In this document: positions 8,766 through 17,232 of the stretch, in pieces
How positions within the stretch are numbered: position 1 is the stretch's first letter
Layout of the letters: each line of letters starts with the position of its first letter
NCBI GenBank assembly: GCA_903924985.1
Contig: CAIYDT010000050.1
Coordinates: 1-64,000, forward strand
DNA from: an uncultured Acetobacteraceae bacterium
GTDB taxonomy: Bacteria; Pseudomonadota; Alphaproteobacteria; Acetobacterales; Acetobacteraceae
Length of the DNA stretch: 64,000 bases
Direction: 5' to 3'
Program-made: the position numbers and the translations under genes
The notes under the pieces: generated by a model
Seen by the model: the letters and a program-made list of their open reading frames with translations, nothing else
The model's database searches: none
What the model was told of the DNA's origin: nothing

Positions 8766-9674
8766 GTGCTCTCCCCCCACGCCCGTAACCAGGCGATGTT
8801 CCTGTTCATCTGCTTCGTCTGGGGCACGACCTGGCTGGCGATGAAGGTGGGCATCGCCACCGTGCCGCCGGGTGTGTTCGCGGGATTGCGCTGGCTCATC
8901 GCCGGCGTCGTACTGCTGGGTTTCCTCCGCTGGCGGGGGGAGCGCGTCCGACCGCCGCCCCGGCTGTGGCCTCGGCTGATCGGGGTCTCGGTGCTGATCA
9001 TCACCCTGAACCAGATCATCCAGCTATACGGCCTGAAGCACATTACCGCCGGCCTCGCGGCCGTCATCAGCTCCGCCCTCACCCCCATCGCCCTGCTCGG
9101 CTTCTCCGTCGCCCTTGGGCAGGAGCGGTTCTCCCCCCGCCAGCTTGGCGCCATCGGGATGGGTGTGGTCGGGGTCATGACTCTGTTCGGCCCGGCGGCG
9201 CTGGCCGGCACGCTGGACGGATGGGAGATATTCGGCGCGGGCAGCGTCATGATCGCGTGCCTATGCTACTGCCTCGGGTCGGTTCTCACCCGAGGCCTGA
9301 TGCGCACCATCGCACCGGTGCAGCTCGCCGGGCTGACGAACCTGATCGGTGGCGGAATATTGCTGACCGCGTCGCTGATCCTGGAACCCGGCGCGGGGGC
9401 GGCAATGCACCTGCATTGGGGTTGGCCAGCCTTCATTGCGTGGCTCTATCTGCTGATCCCCGGCGCGCTGCTGTCCACCACCATGTATTTCCTGCTGGTG
9501 CGCGATTGGGGCGCGAGCAAGCCGGGCACCTACGCCTTCATCTCCCCGGTGATCGCGGTAACGATCGGGGCAACGTTATTCGGGGAAAAACTGGACTGGG
9601 GCGATCTGGTGGGCATGACGCTGATGCTGGCGGCGGCGGGGCTGGCACTGCGGCCGAGGGTCAGTGCTCCGTGA
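8766..9674 (+). CDS. EamA-domain DMT-family transporter
   Basis: A 302-residue drug/metabolite transporter with about ten hydrophobic helices arranged as two EamA repeats. The first helix carries FICFVWGTTWLAMKVG, a typical start for this family. Translation begins at a GTG directly abutting the sulfatase stop codon, which implies translational coupling and a shared substrate or product, for example export of a desulfated product. The 3' end overlaps a broken PIN-domain gene on the other strand. The direction of transport and the substrate are inferred only from family habit. Confidence 0.88.
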   Translation: MLSPHARNQAMFLFICFVWGTTWLAMKVGIATVPPGVFAGLRWLIAGVVLLGFLRWRGERVRPPPRLWPRLIGVSVLIITLNQIIQLYGLKHITAGLAAVISSALTPIALLGFSVALGQERFSPRQLGAIGMGVVGVMTLFGPAALAGTLDGWEIFGAGSVMIACLCYCLGSVLTRGLMRTIAPVQLAGLTNLIGGGILLTASLILEPGAGAAMHLHWGWPAFIAWLYLLIPGALLSTTMYFLLVRDWGASKPGTYAFISPVIAVTIGATLFGEKLDWGDLVGMTLMLAAAGLALRPRVSAP

Positions 9675-9900
9675 TCCAATTCACCAGCACCGGCCGGGAA
9701 TATCCTGGAAATCGTTTACATTGTTGGTGACCAGGACCGAATTGGTCGCGATGGCATGAGCGGCAATCATGCGGTCGAAATATCGGCCCTTTATCCAACC
9801 GCATTGAGCGACGATGTGGCCATAAATATCGGCGGCAACGACATTGAATGACAGAATTGGGACATTGCACGGCATGATACCCATCCGGGCCAGCAGCAGG
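9661..9900 (-). pseudogene. Degraded PIN-domain (VapC-like) toxin
   Basis: Read on the minus strand, one frame gives FDRMIAAHAIATNSVLVTNN followed by VNDFQDIPG, the hallmark C-terminal half of a VapC-type PIN ribonuclease. The natural ending (VLVNWITEH) appears only in a neighbouring frame, so a one-base deletion has occurred near 9690. The N-terminal YxxDT part carrying the first catalytic aspartate is absent or unrecognisable, and no antitoxin gene was found upstream. This is therefore the remnant of a VapBC module, not a working toxin. It fills most of the interval between the EamA gene and the next luciferase-like gene; the rest of that interval to 9985 shows nothing else. Confidence 0.7.
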
Positions 9901-9985
9901 GCACCAGTTCCTTGTTGGCGAGCATGCGCCCGGCCTTATTTGGCACCGCGTTGTGCGGCCATTTTTTCTTCCTCCTGCGTAGGGT

Positions 9986-11053
9986 TCAGAATTTTGATTT
10001 CAGCCGTCCCCAGTCCTCAATGGCGTGTTCCTGGCCGGGGATCAGCTGGATGGTAAACTGGGTATAGCCGGCGTCGCGAAGTGCGGCGATGCGGTCCAGC
10101 AGATCGGGTTCGGTGCCGGTGAAGGTCGTCTGGCGGATCAGCTCGGCCGTGACGAAAGGACGCTCCTTCGGCTTCACGGCCATCAGATGGCCGCGATGAT
10201 TTTCCAGGTAACGCGCATCGGCCGGTTCGTAACCACGGGCCAATTCCACATATCCCGCCACGGCTGCCGCCACGGATGCCGGGATCGGCGACGTATTCGG
10301 CAGCCCCGCCAAAGCCTCATCCGCCGCACGATGCAGCAGCACCGCCGCCCGAGGCCCCGCCTGCGCCACCGCCCGATCTGAATCCAGCGGCTCGCCCGGC
10401 TCCAGCACGCAGCCCAGCGCGAAAGCGACGGCAGTCAGGTCCGCAACAGGGCGTCCGGCTTCCTCCCAAGTCCCCTTCATCGCGGTCATCGCCGCGACGC
10501 CGCCCGCGACCTCCCCCACGAAATTGAGCCAACCCGCACCCAGGCGCGCCGTCAGCCGCCGGGCACGTGGGCCATAGGCGGAGATGTGCAGCCCGACGGG
10601 GTCCCTGAGGTTGATCAGGTTCAGTTCGGGGTTCAGGAAAGCGATCTTCTGGCGATGCCCCTCGACCTCGAATTCAGTGGTCTCCCCACGCAGCAGCGCC
10701 ATCACCACGCGGATGTATTCCGCCATGTCGGCCAGCTTGATCGCGCCGAGCCCCATCGTGCGCCGCCCGGTGAAGCCGGTGCCCACCCCGAAATCGATCC
10801 GCCCCGGGGCCAGTTGGTTCAGCGACGCGAACCCGTTGGCGGTCACCGGCGCGATGCGGTTGGACGGGATCAGCACCCCCGTCCCCAGCCGGATGCGCGA
10901 GGTATGCACCGCCGCCGCGCCCATCGCGACGAAGCAATCGGCGCACAGCATCTGCGTGTCGTAGAACCAGGCGTGGTGGAACCCCAGCTCCTCCGCGCGT
11001 TTGACCACCTTCCAGGAGTCCGCGGCAGTGGGCAGGGCGATACCGAATTCCAT
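9986..11053 (-). CDS. LLM class flavin-dependent oxidoreductase (MER/F420-like)
   Basis: A 355-residue luciferase-like monooxygenase. It starts MEFGIALPTAADSW, has ELGFHHAWFYDTQ near residue 25 and RIRLGTGVLIPSNRIAP near residue 55, then a GRIDFGVGTGFTGRR loop that binds the flavin phosphate in relatives. The pattern is closest to the methylene-tetrahydromethanopterin-reductase-like branch that uses F420 or FMN. It is a different subgroup from the gene at 153-1223. It lies just downstream of sodC on the same strand with a 15 bp gap, so the two may be co-transcribed. The substrate is unknown. Confidence 0.88.
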   Translation of the reverse strand: MEFGIALPTAADSWKVVKRAEELGFHHAWFYDTQMLCADCFVAMGAAAVHTSRIRLGTGVLIPSNRIAPVTANGFASLNQLAPGRIDFGVGTGFTGRRTMGLGAIKLADMAEYIRVVMALLRGETTEFEVEGHRQKIAFLNPELNLINLRDPVGLHISAYGPRARRLTARLGAGWLNFVGEVAGGVAAMTAMKGTWEEAGRPVADLTAVAFALGCVLEPGEPLDSDRAVAQAGPRAAVLLHRAADEALAGLPNTSPIPASVAAAVAGYVELARGYEPADARYLENHRGHLMAVKPKERPFVTAELIRQTTFTGTEPDLLDRIAALRDAGYTQFTIQLIPGQEHAIEDWGRLKSKF

Positions 11054-11068
11054 CGTGCTGGGCTCCCG

Positions 11069-11605
11069 CTACTGGATCACGCCGCAGGCAAAACGGGCAC
11101 CGCCGCCGCCCAGCGCCGCGGGCTGATCGCTGTAATTGTCCCCGTTCACATGGATGACCACGGCGTGGCCCTTGAGCTGGGCGATGTCCTTGATCCGGGG
11201 CGCGGTCAGGCTTTGCGTCGCGGTGCCGTCGTCGGCGACGACCAGCAGCGGCAGGTCGCCGACATGCCCGTCGCCTTCCGGCCCCGCGTGCTTGTTCGTG
11301 TGGTCGCTATCCAAATGACTACCGGCCGCACCTGCCGGTATCGCGATGCCGTTCATCGTGGTCGGGCTGCACTGGCCATTTTCATGCACGTGAAACCCGT
11401 GCGGACCAGGCCGAAGACCCTTCAGATTCAGCTTAAAGACCATCCCAGCGGGGCTTTGGCTGATGGCGATGTCCCCGATCGAGTTACCTGACCCGGCCTG
11501 GATGGCAAGGTTCATGGGAACGACCAGGCCGTCCGCCCGAGCGGAGGCGGCGCTCAGAAGGAATGCCACGGCGACCGGCAGACCCCAACCCAAATGTCCG
11601 ATCAT
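11069..11605 (-). CDS. sodC: Superoxide dismutase [Cu-Zn], periplasmic
   Basis: A 178-residue Cu/Zn superoxide dismutase that dismutates superoxide in the periplasm. Residues 1-22 form a signal peptide ending in ASARA. The copper ligands appear in GFHVHENG and HVNGDNYSD. The zinc-loop histidines lie in GSHLDSDHTNKHAGPEGDGHVGD, written here as separate pieces around residues 93-115. The disulfide cysteines are in NGQCSP and the C-terminal FACGVI. The start at 11605 is preferred because AAGGA lies 8 bases upstream; an ATG nine bases earlier (11614) sits directly on that Shine-Dalgarno sequence. It is divergent from the MetX-like hydrolase. Confidence 0.92.
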   Translation of the reverse strand: MIGHLGWGLPVAVAFLLSAASARADGLVVPMNLAIQAGSGNSIGDIAISQSPAGMVFKLNLKGLRPGPHGFHVHENGQCSPTTMNGIAIPAGAAGSHLDSDHTNKHAGPEGDGHVGDLPLLVVADDGTATQSLTAPRIKDIAQLKGHAVVIHVNGDNYSDQPAALGGGGARFACGVIQ

Positions 11606-11710
11606 ACGATGCATCCTTTCGCGCGTGCGGCGCCTGAATCGCACGCTGCTCCCCCATAGGCAATGCAGGTGCGGCACGGCATGCTATGGCAACCGAACCG
11701 GAGAACCGAG

Positions 11711-12742
11711 ATGACCGACATCGCTCACGCCAGCTTCACCTTCCGCGATTTCCGCCTGGCATCCGGCGCGTTCCTGCCGGAAGTCACAATCGGCTACGTC
11801 ACCCGGGGCACGCGCGGTTCGGACGGCCGCAACGCCATCCTGGTAACGCACGGCTACACCAGCGGCCCACGCATGATCGAGCCGGGGGTCGCGTCATCCG
11901 AGGGCGCGTGGAGCAGCCTGGTCGGGCCGGGGGCACCGATCGACACCGACCGGTACTTCGTCGTGTGCTCCAACATGCTGGGATCGAGCTACGGGTCGAC
12001 CAACGCGGCGTCCATCGATCCACGGACCGGGAAGCCGTACGGGTCCACCTTCCCGGCCATAACCGTGGCGGACATCGTCACCGCGCAGCACCGCTTGCTG
12101 ACACACTTGGGAGTGACGCATTTGCGCGCCGTGGTCGGCCCGTCCTACGGCGGGTTCCAGGCATTCCAATGGGGGGTGACGTTCCCCGATTTCATGGATG
12201 GCATCGTGCCGGTGGTGACGTCCCCGCTGCCGCCGCAATCGGACCGTATCGAGGGGTTGATGAAGTGGTTTGGGACCGACCACAACTGGAACAATGGCGA
12301 CTACTACGACAACGGCGGGGTGAAGGAAACAATGACCCGCCTGCGCATCGACACCCTCACCCGCTACGGCATGGCCGACAGCCTGGCGGCGCGTTTTCCC
12401 AACAAATCCGAGGCAGCGGCGGAACTGCACCGCATTGCCAGCGGATGGGCCGATGCGTTCGACGCCAACTCGCTGTTTATCCTGGGCCGCGCCATGGAGA
12501 CGTACAACATCGTGCATGACTACGCGAAAATCCGCGTGCCGGTGCTGTATGTACTATCCACAACCGACGCGCTGTTCCCGCCCACGCTGGCGCCGGGCGT
12601 CATCGCGGGCCTGCGCGCCGCCGGGGTGGATGCCGAATACTTCGAGCTGGAAAGTCAGCACGGGCACTTGGCCTCCGGCGCGGACGCCGCGAAATGGGCG
12701 CCCGCGCTGGCGGCGTTTATCCGCAAGCTTGAGGTGGGGTGA
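11711..12742 (+). CDS. Alpha/beta hydrolase of the homoserine O-acetyltransferase (MetX) family
   Basis: A 343-residue alpha/beta-hydrolase with MetX-like features. The nucleophile Ser145 sits in GPSYGGFQAFQW, an acid is expected in STTDALFPP, and a histidine around residue 317 sits in SQHGHL. The N-terminal half has THGYTSG and a NMLGSSYGST segment typical of MetX relatives. Canonical MetX is paired with MetW, which is not adjacent here. The sequence also lacks a clear homoserine-binding GG-S-GP context, so it may be an acyltransferase-like hydrolase of other substrates. The ATG follows a GAGAACCGAG purine stretch. It ends 4 bp from the convergent GST gene. Confidence 0.82.
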   Translation: MTDIAHASFTFRDFRLASGAFLPEVTIGYVTRGTRGSDGRNAILVTHGYTSGPRMIEPGVASSEGAWSSLVGPGAPIDTDRYFVVCSNMLGSSYGSTNAASIDPRTGKPYGSTFPAITVADIVTAQHRLLTHLGVTHLRAVVGPSYGGFQAFQWGVTFPDFMDGIVPVVTSPLPPQSDRIEGLMKWFGTDHNWNNGDYYDNGGVKETMTRLRIDTLTRYGMADSLAARFPNKSEAAAELHRIASGWADAFDANSLFILGRAMETYNIVHDYAKIRVPVLYVLSTTDALFPPTLAPGVIAGLRAAGVDAEYFELESQHGHLASGADAAKWAPALAAFIRKLEVG

Positions 12743-12745
12743 TCC

Positions 12746-13354
12746 CTACCCCTCCCGCATCGCTTTGGCCTTTTTCGCGCCGGGGCGGTCCCAGCAGCGG
12801 GACAGCCACGCAGCCATGGCCGGCCAACGGGAGAGATCCATCGACAGGCCGCGGAACAACGCGCCCGCCACGTTCAGATCGGCGACGGTGAAATCGCTGC
12901 CGGCCAGCCAGGGGGCCTTGCCCAAAGCGGCGTTCAGCACGTCGAACGCCGGCTCGATCTCCGCCCAGGCGGCGTCGGCGGTGGCCTTGTCGCGCTGGGC
13001 CTCCGGCAAAGCGGTGGTGTGGTTGGCGTAGGTGGTGATCTGGCGGTCCAGCCGGTCGGTTTCCCACAGGCTCCACTGCCACATGCGGGCCTCGCCTTGC
13101 AGGTCCTTGGGATACAGCGGGCTGTTGTGCTTCTTGGCCAGATACATGTTGATGGCCATGGATTCGGACAGCACGAAGCCGTCGTCCTCGATCGTCGGCA
13201 CCCGGGCATTCGGGTTCAGCGCCAGGTATTCCGGGGTGCGGGTGCCGGGGGAACGAGGCAGAATGTCGTTATGGCCGTAAGACAGCCCGAGTTCGGCCGC
13301 CATCCACAAGGTGCGGACGGCTCGGGAACGCGCGGCGCCGTGAATGCGTAGCAT
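12746..13354 (-). CDS. Glutathione S-transferase family protein
   Basis: A 202-residue GST. The thioredoxin-like N domain (residues 1-80) begins MLRIHGAARSRAVRTLW and contains the glutathione-binding NPNARVPTIEDDG segment and the ESMAINMYL helix. An all-helical C domain carries the WLAGSDFTVADLNVAG N-capping box. The catalytic Ser or Tyr cannot be assigned with certainty; Ser9 is the likeliest. A strong AGGAGG Shine-Dalgarno stands just before the ATG at 13354, which rules out the long open extension upstream. It may detoxify electrophiles produced by the many oxygenases nearby, which is inference. Confidence 0.9.
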   Translation of the reverse strand: MLRIHGAARSRAVRTLWMAAELGLSYGHNDILPRSPGTRTPEYLALNPNARVPTIEDDGFVLSESMAINMYLAKKHNSPLYPKDLQGEARMWQWSLWETDRLDRQITTYANHTTALPEAQRDKATADAAWAEIEPAFDVLNAALGKAPWLAGSDFTVADLNVAGALFRGLSMDLSRWPAMAAWLSRCWDRPGAKKAKAMREG

Positions 13355-13427
13355 GGTTTCCTCCTGATGCTTCATGCGGGGGCAATGTGCGCGAGAGAGA
13401 TGGCTTGGGGAAGATGGGAGGCAACGC

Positions 13428-14174
13428 GTGACGCCAGCGCTTGAAGCCAACAATCCGGGGTTGGAGGACGTCGTGCGGGCGATCCTCGCCGGTGTTTCAC
13501 CGCCGCCCGAGGCCGTTCCAAACGTGACGGTGCTGCGCCTGGGCCTGGCGCTGATGTCGGACCTAAGGCCTCTGGCCGGACTGACCGCGCTGCGAACACT
13601 GGTGCTGACCCGCACCCGCGCCGCGGACCTGACGCCGCTGACCGGGGTGACGGACCTGCGCGAGCTGGACCTGAAGCTGACCCGCATCACCAATATCGCC
13701 CCACTGGCAGCGCTGACCCAACTGCGCAGCCTGATTCTGTCGTTCACGGCGGTCGAGGACATCTTCCCCCTGCGCAGCCTGACCGGGCTGGAAAGCTGCT
13801 ACCTGACCGGCACTTTGGTCGCCGACATCGCGCCACTGGCCGAACTGACGATGCTGGAGCGTCTGGACCTCGGCGGCACCCCCTTGGCCGACATCGCGCC
13901 GCTCGCCGGATTGCACCGCTTGCGCAGCCTGGAACTGGCCAGCACGAAGGTGTCCGACCTTTCGCCGCTGGCGGGACTGAAGCGGCTGGAGTTCCTCGAT
14001 ATCGGCGATTCGCCGGTCAGCGACCTGCGACCGCTGGCGGGCCTGACCCGCCTGCGCCGGCTGGATATCCGCGGAACGAAGGTCACAGACCACTCGGTCT
14101 TGGCGGGACTGACAGGATGCGAGATCGTCACGGCCTCCACCGTGCCGCGACGCAGAAGGGTCGGCGAACCGTGA
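13428..14174 (+). CDS. Leucine-rich repeat protein (internalin-like repeats)
   Basis: A 248-residue protein built almost wholly from leucine-rich repeats of about 22 residues with the consensus DL-x-PLAGLT-x-LR-x-LxLxxT. At least eight units run from residue 40 to 225. There is no signal peptide and no membrane anchor, so it is likely a cytoplasmic protein-interaction module. The GTG at 13428 is chosen because GGGAGG precedes it at about 5 bases. It is divergent from the GST gene. The last 15 residues are basic (PRRRRVG). The partner and role are unknown; such short repeat proteins also arise by internal duplication and vary quickly in copy number. Confidence 0.78.
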   Translation: MTPALEANNPGLEDVVRAILAGVSPPPEAVPNVTVLRLGLALMSDLRPLAGLTALRTLVLTRTRAADLTPLTGVTDLRELDLKLTRITNIAPLAALTQLRSLILSFTAVEDIFPLRSLTGLESCYLTGTLVADIAPLAELTMLERLDLGGTPLADIAPLAGLHRLRSLELASTKVSDLSPLAGLKRLEFLDIGDSPVSDLRPLAGLTRLRRLDIRGTKVTDHSVLAGLTGCEIVTASTVPRRRRVGEP

Positions 14175-14201
14175 CGAAGACGACAGGGAAACGGGGCTTG
14201 T

Positions 14202-15158
14202 TCAAACCTCTCTCGGTGCCGCCGCGCGCTCCAGCCGGTCGTTGATTGCCAGTCCCAAACCCACATACGGTACTGGCATCGCCGCGATGCCTCGCATGCC
14301 CGCACCATCCAGCACCCGCAGCCCCTCGAACAAACGCGCGGCTGCCTCGGTCAAATCGCTGGTTTCGCTTAACTGGAACACCGCCCCGGCGCCCGGCAAC
14401 GCGGGACCGAATGCCAGTAGCGCCTCATCTTCCGTCACCGTCTCGGCGTTCAGCCGCACCGGCAGCGACGGCGCGTAGTGAGAAGCCAGCATCCCCGGAG
14501 AGCGCAACGCGGCCCCCGGCGTTGAGCCGAGCAGAACCGGTCCGATCAGCGCCTCAATGGCCTCCACCGTCGCGCCACCGGGGCGTAGCAGCACGGCGTC
14601 GGGGCCGCTCAGGTCCAGCACGGTCGACTCGACGCCGACCGAACACGGCCCGCTGTCCAGCACCGCCGCGATGCGGCCGCCCAGGCCCCGCAGCACATGT
14701 TGGGCGGTGGTCGGGCTGACCTGGCCTGACAAATTGGCCGAGGGCGCCGCCACCGGCCGTCCCACGGCACGCAACAATGCCAGCGCCGAAGCATGCGCCG
14801 GCACCCGCACGGCCTGGGTGTCCAACCCCGCCCCCGTCAACAGCGCGATCGGACAATCCGGCCTGCGGGGCAGCACCAAGGTCAGCGGCCCAGGCCACAG
14901 CGCCGCCGCCAGCACCAAAGCCCGATCATCGGCGATGACATCGCGGAAAGCGGCCTCGGCGGAATCGTAGTGGCAAATCAGCGGGTTGAAGCGCGGGCGC
15001 CCCTTCGCGGCGAAGATACCCGCGACCGCTGCCGCGTTGGTCGCGTCGGCGCCAAGGCCGTAAACGGTCTCCGTCCCGAAGGCCACCAGCGCTCCCTCCC
15101 GCAGCAACCCCGCTGCTCGGGCGATCCCGCTTTCATCGTCGCGCAGAAGTTCCGTCAT
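14202..15158 (-). CDS. tsaC: L-threonylcarbamoyladenylate synthase (Sua5-type)
   Basis: A 318-residue Sua5-type enzyme that makes threonylcarbamoyl-AMP from threonine, bicarbonate and ATP for the universal t6A modification of ANN-decoding tRNAs. The N-terminal YrdC domain shows GTETVYGLGADA and KGRPRFNPL, and SANLSGQVSPT lies near residue 145. A C-terminal Sua5 domain follows a linker, so this is the long form rather than the short TsaC form. The ATG at 15158 gives the normal N terminus; the frame is open 31 codons further into the promoter region facing pepA. It is a core gene, cytoplasmic, and divergent from pepA by 91 bp. Confidence 0.93.
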   Translation of the reverse strand: MTELLRDDESGIARAAGLLREGALVAFGTETVYGLGADATNAAAVAGIFAAKGRPRFNPLICHYDSAEAAFRDVIADDRALVLAAALWPGPLTLVLPRRPDCPIALLTGAGLDTQAVRVPAHASALALLRAVGRPVAAPSANLSGQVSPTTAQHVLRGLGGRIAAVLDSGPCSVGVESTVLDLSGPDAVLLRPGGATVEAIEALIGPVLLGSTPGAALRSPGMLASHYAPSLPVRLNAETVTEDEALLAFGPALPGAGAVFQLSETSDLTEAAARLFEGLRVLDGAGMRGIAAMPVPYVGLGLAINDRLERAAAPREV

Positions 15159-15249
15159 GCGCCGGTCAATAACGACACGGCGGGGCATGGCAAAGCCCCG
15201 TCCGCGCGGGTAAAACCGTCGGGACAAAGAATTCAGAGGGGCCCAGTTC

Positions 15250-16719
15250 ATGCTCGATATCGCGTTCGCAAAGTCAGCCTTGCCGACATCCGGCGCCCTC
15301 GTGCTGGTGATCCACGAGGACGAGAAGCCCTACGGCCTCTGGCAGCAGGCGGACGAGGCCACCGGCGGCGCCATCGCGCGCGCGCTGGAAGTCGCGGAAT
15401 TCAAGGGCGGCAAGGGCAAGACCTGCGTCATTCTGGCACCCGGCGCCGGGTTGTCGCGGGTGCTGGCCGTCGGCCTGGGCAAGGAAGGCGACGTCAAGCA
15501 AACCACGCTGGAAGATGCCGGCGGTGCCATCGCCTCCGCCCTCGCGCGCGAAACCACCGTCGCGGTCGCCGCCGACAGTCTCAAACCCGGCCAAGCCGCC
15601 GAAGTCGCGCTCGGCGCCGCGCTGCGCGGCTACCGGTTCGACCGCTATCGCACGAAGGAAAAGGACGAAGACAAGTCGAAACTGGCAGTGCTGACGGTCC
15701 TGACCGACCACCCCGCCAGGGCAAAATCGGCTTTCGAGCCGCTGAAGGGCGTCGCCAACGGCGTTTTTCTCACGCGCGATCTCGTCAGCGAGCCGCCCAA
15801 CGTGTTGCACCCCGCGGAAATGGCCTCCCGCTGCCAGAAGCTGAGCGAACTCGGCCTGAAAGTCGAAGTGCTGGGCCCCAAGGAGATGGGGAAACTCGGC
15901 TTCGGCGCGTTGTTGGGCGTAGCGCAAGGCAGCGTCAATGAAGCCCGCATGGTGGTCATGCATTGGCAGGGCGCCAAGAAGACGAGCGAAAAACCGGTGG
16001 TCTTCGTCGGCAAGGGCGTTACCTTCGACACCGGCGGCATCAGCATCAAACCGGCCGGCGGCATGGAGGACATGAAGTGGGACATGGCCGGCGCCGGAGC
16101 GGTGATCGGCCTGATGGCGGCGCTCGCGGGTCGCAAAGCCAAGGTCAACGCCATCGGACTGGTGGGACTGGTGGAGAACATGCCCTCCGGCAACGCGCAA
16201 CGCCCCGGCGACGTGGTGAAAAGCTACTCCGGCCAGACCATCGAGGTGATCAACACCGACGCGGAAGGCCGCCTGGTGCTGGCCGATGTGCTTTGGTACG
16301 CGCAGGAGAAATACGACCCCAAGTTCATGGTCAATCTGGCAACTCTGACCGGGGCGATCATCATCGGCCTCGGGCATGAATACGGCGGGCTGTTCTCCAA
16401 CAACGACTCGTTGGCGGAGCGTTTGACCAAGGCCGGCGAAGCAACCGGCGAGAAACTCTGGCGCATGCCGCTGCACGACAACTACGATAAGCAGATCAAG
16501 TCCGACATCGCCGACATGAAGAACGTCGGCGGGCGGCCTGGCGGGTCAATTACCGCCGCGCAGTTCATCCAGCGCTTCGTCAACAAAAAGCCCTGGGCAC
16601 ATCTCGACATCGCCGGCATGGCCTGGAGCAGCAAAGATGCACCGACCATTCCGAAAGGCGCCACCGCTTATGGCGTGCGCATGCTGGATCGTCTGGTCGC
16701 GGACCATTACGAGGACTGA
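15250..16719 (+). CDS. pepA: Leucyl aminopeptidase
   Basis: A 489-residue M17 metallopeptidase of the cytoplasm. The active-site signature NTDAEGRL lies near residue 335, and the metal-binding GKGVTFDTGGISIKPA region near residue 252. The length matches the usual 480-500. PepA removes N-terminal residues from peptides and can also bind DNA in some bacteria. holC follows after 22 bp on the same strand; pepA next to holC is a widespread arrangement in proteobacteria, which supports both calls. Confidence 0.96.
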   Translation: MLDIAFAKSALPTSGALVLVIHEDEKPYGLWQQADEATGGAIARALEVAEFKGGKGKTCVILAPGAGLSRVLAVGLGKEGDVKQTTLEDAGGAIASALARETTVAVAADSLKPGQAAEVALGAALRGYRFDRYRTKEKDEDKSKLAVLTVLTDHPARAKSAFEPLKGVANGVFLTRDLVSEPPNVLHPAEMASRCQKLSELGLKVEVLGPKEMGKLGFGALLGVAQGSVNEARMVVMHWQGAKKTSEKPVVFVGKGVTFDTGGISIKPAGGMEDMKWDMAGAGAVIGLMAALAGRKAKVNAIGLVGLVENMPSGNAQRPGDVVKSYSGQTIEVINTDAEGRLVLADVLWYAQEKYDPKFMVNLATLTGAIIIGLGHEYGGLFSNNDSLAERLTKAGEATGEKLWRMPLHDNYDKQIKSDIADMKNVGGRPGGSITAAQFIQRFVNKKPWAHLDIAGMAWSSKDAPTIPKGATAYGVRMLDRLVADHYED

Positions 16720-16741
16720 TGCCCCAAGGGAACGCGCATGG

Positions 16742-17188
16742 ATGTCGGAAATCGGTTTCTACCATTTGACGAGAACCACGCTGGGGCAAGCCCTGCCCCA
16801 GCTGCTGGCCCGCACAGTCGCCGCCGGCCAGCGCGCACTGGTGCTGTGCGGTAGCGAGGACAGCGTCAAGGCGCTGGACAAGGCGTTATGGCAAGCGCCG
16901 GAGCCGGACTGGCTGCCGCATGGCACCAAAGCAGACGGCGATCCGGATTTGCAGCCGATCTGGCTGGCGACCGACGATGAGGCCCCCAACGGCGCCCGCT
17001 TCCTGTTCCTGGTGGAAGGAGGCAATTCAGCGCGCGTCGGAGAGTTCGACCGCGTCTTCGACCTGTTCGACGGCAACCGGGAGAATGAAGTCGCGGCCGC
17101 CCGTTTACGCTGGACATCGGCCAAAGCCGCCGGCCACACCCTGGCCTATTGGCAACAGGACCCTAAAGGCTGGGCAAAGAAGGCGTAA
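16742..17188 (+). CDS. holC: DNA polymerase III subunit chi
   Basis: A 148-residue protein with the HolC pattern: MSEIGFYHLTRT at the start, LVLCGSEDSVKALDKALW in the first third, the WLPHG motif near residue 57, and a DLFDG segment near the end. Chi links the clamp-loader complex to single-stranded DNA-binding protein during replication. The ATG at 16742 is chosen because it gives the standard N terminus; the frame is open upstream into pepA. It is in operon with pepA and convergent with the coiled-coil gene 45 bp away. Confidence 0.92.
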   Translation: MSEIGFYHLTRTTLGQALPQLLARTVAAGQRALVLCGSEDSVKALDKALWQAPEPDWLPHGTKADGDPDLQPIWLATDDEAPNGARFLFLVEGGNSARVGEFDRVFDLFDGNRENEVAAARLRWTSAKAAGHTLAYWQQDPKGWAKKA

Positions 17189-17232
17189 CGACACACGGAC
17201 GGGCGTAGGGCGGAAAAGCGAAGCACCATCCC

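Noticed and set aside
11711-12742. Confident call as homoserine O-acetyltransferase for methionine synthesis
   Set aside because: No metW neighbour and the homoserine-site context is not convincing, so only family membership is claimed.
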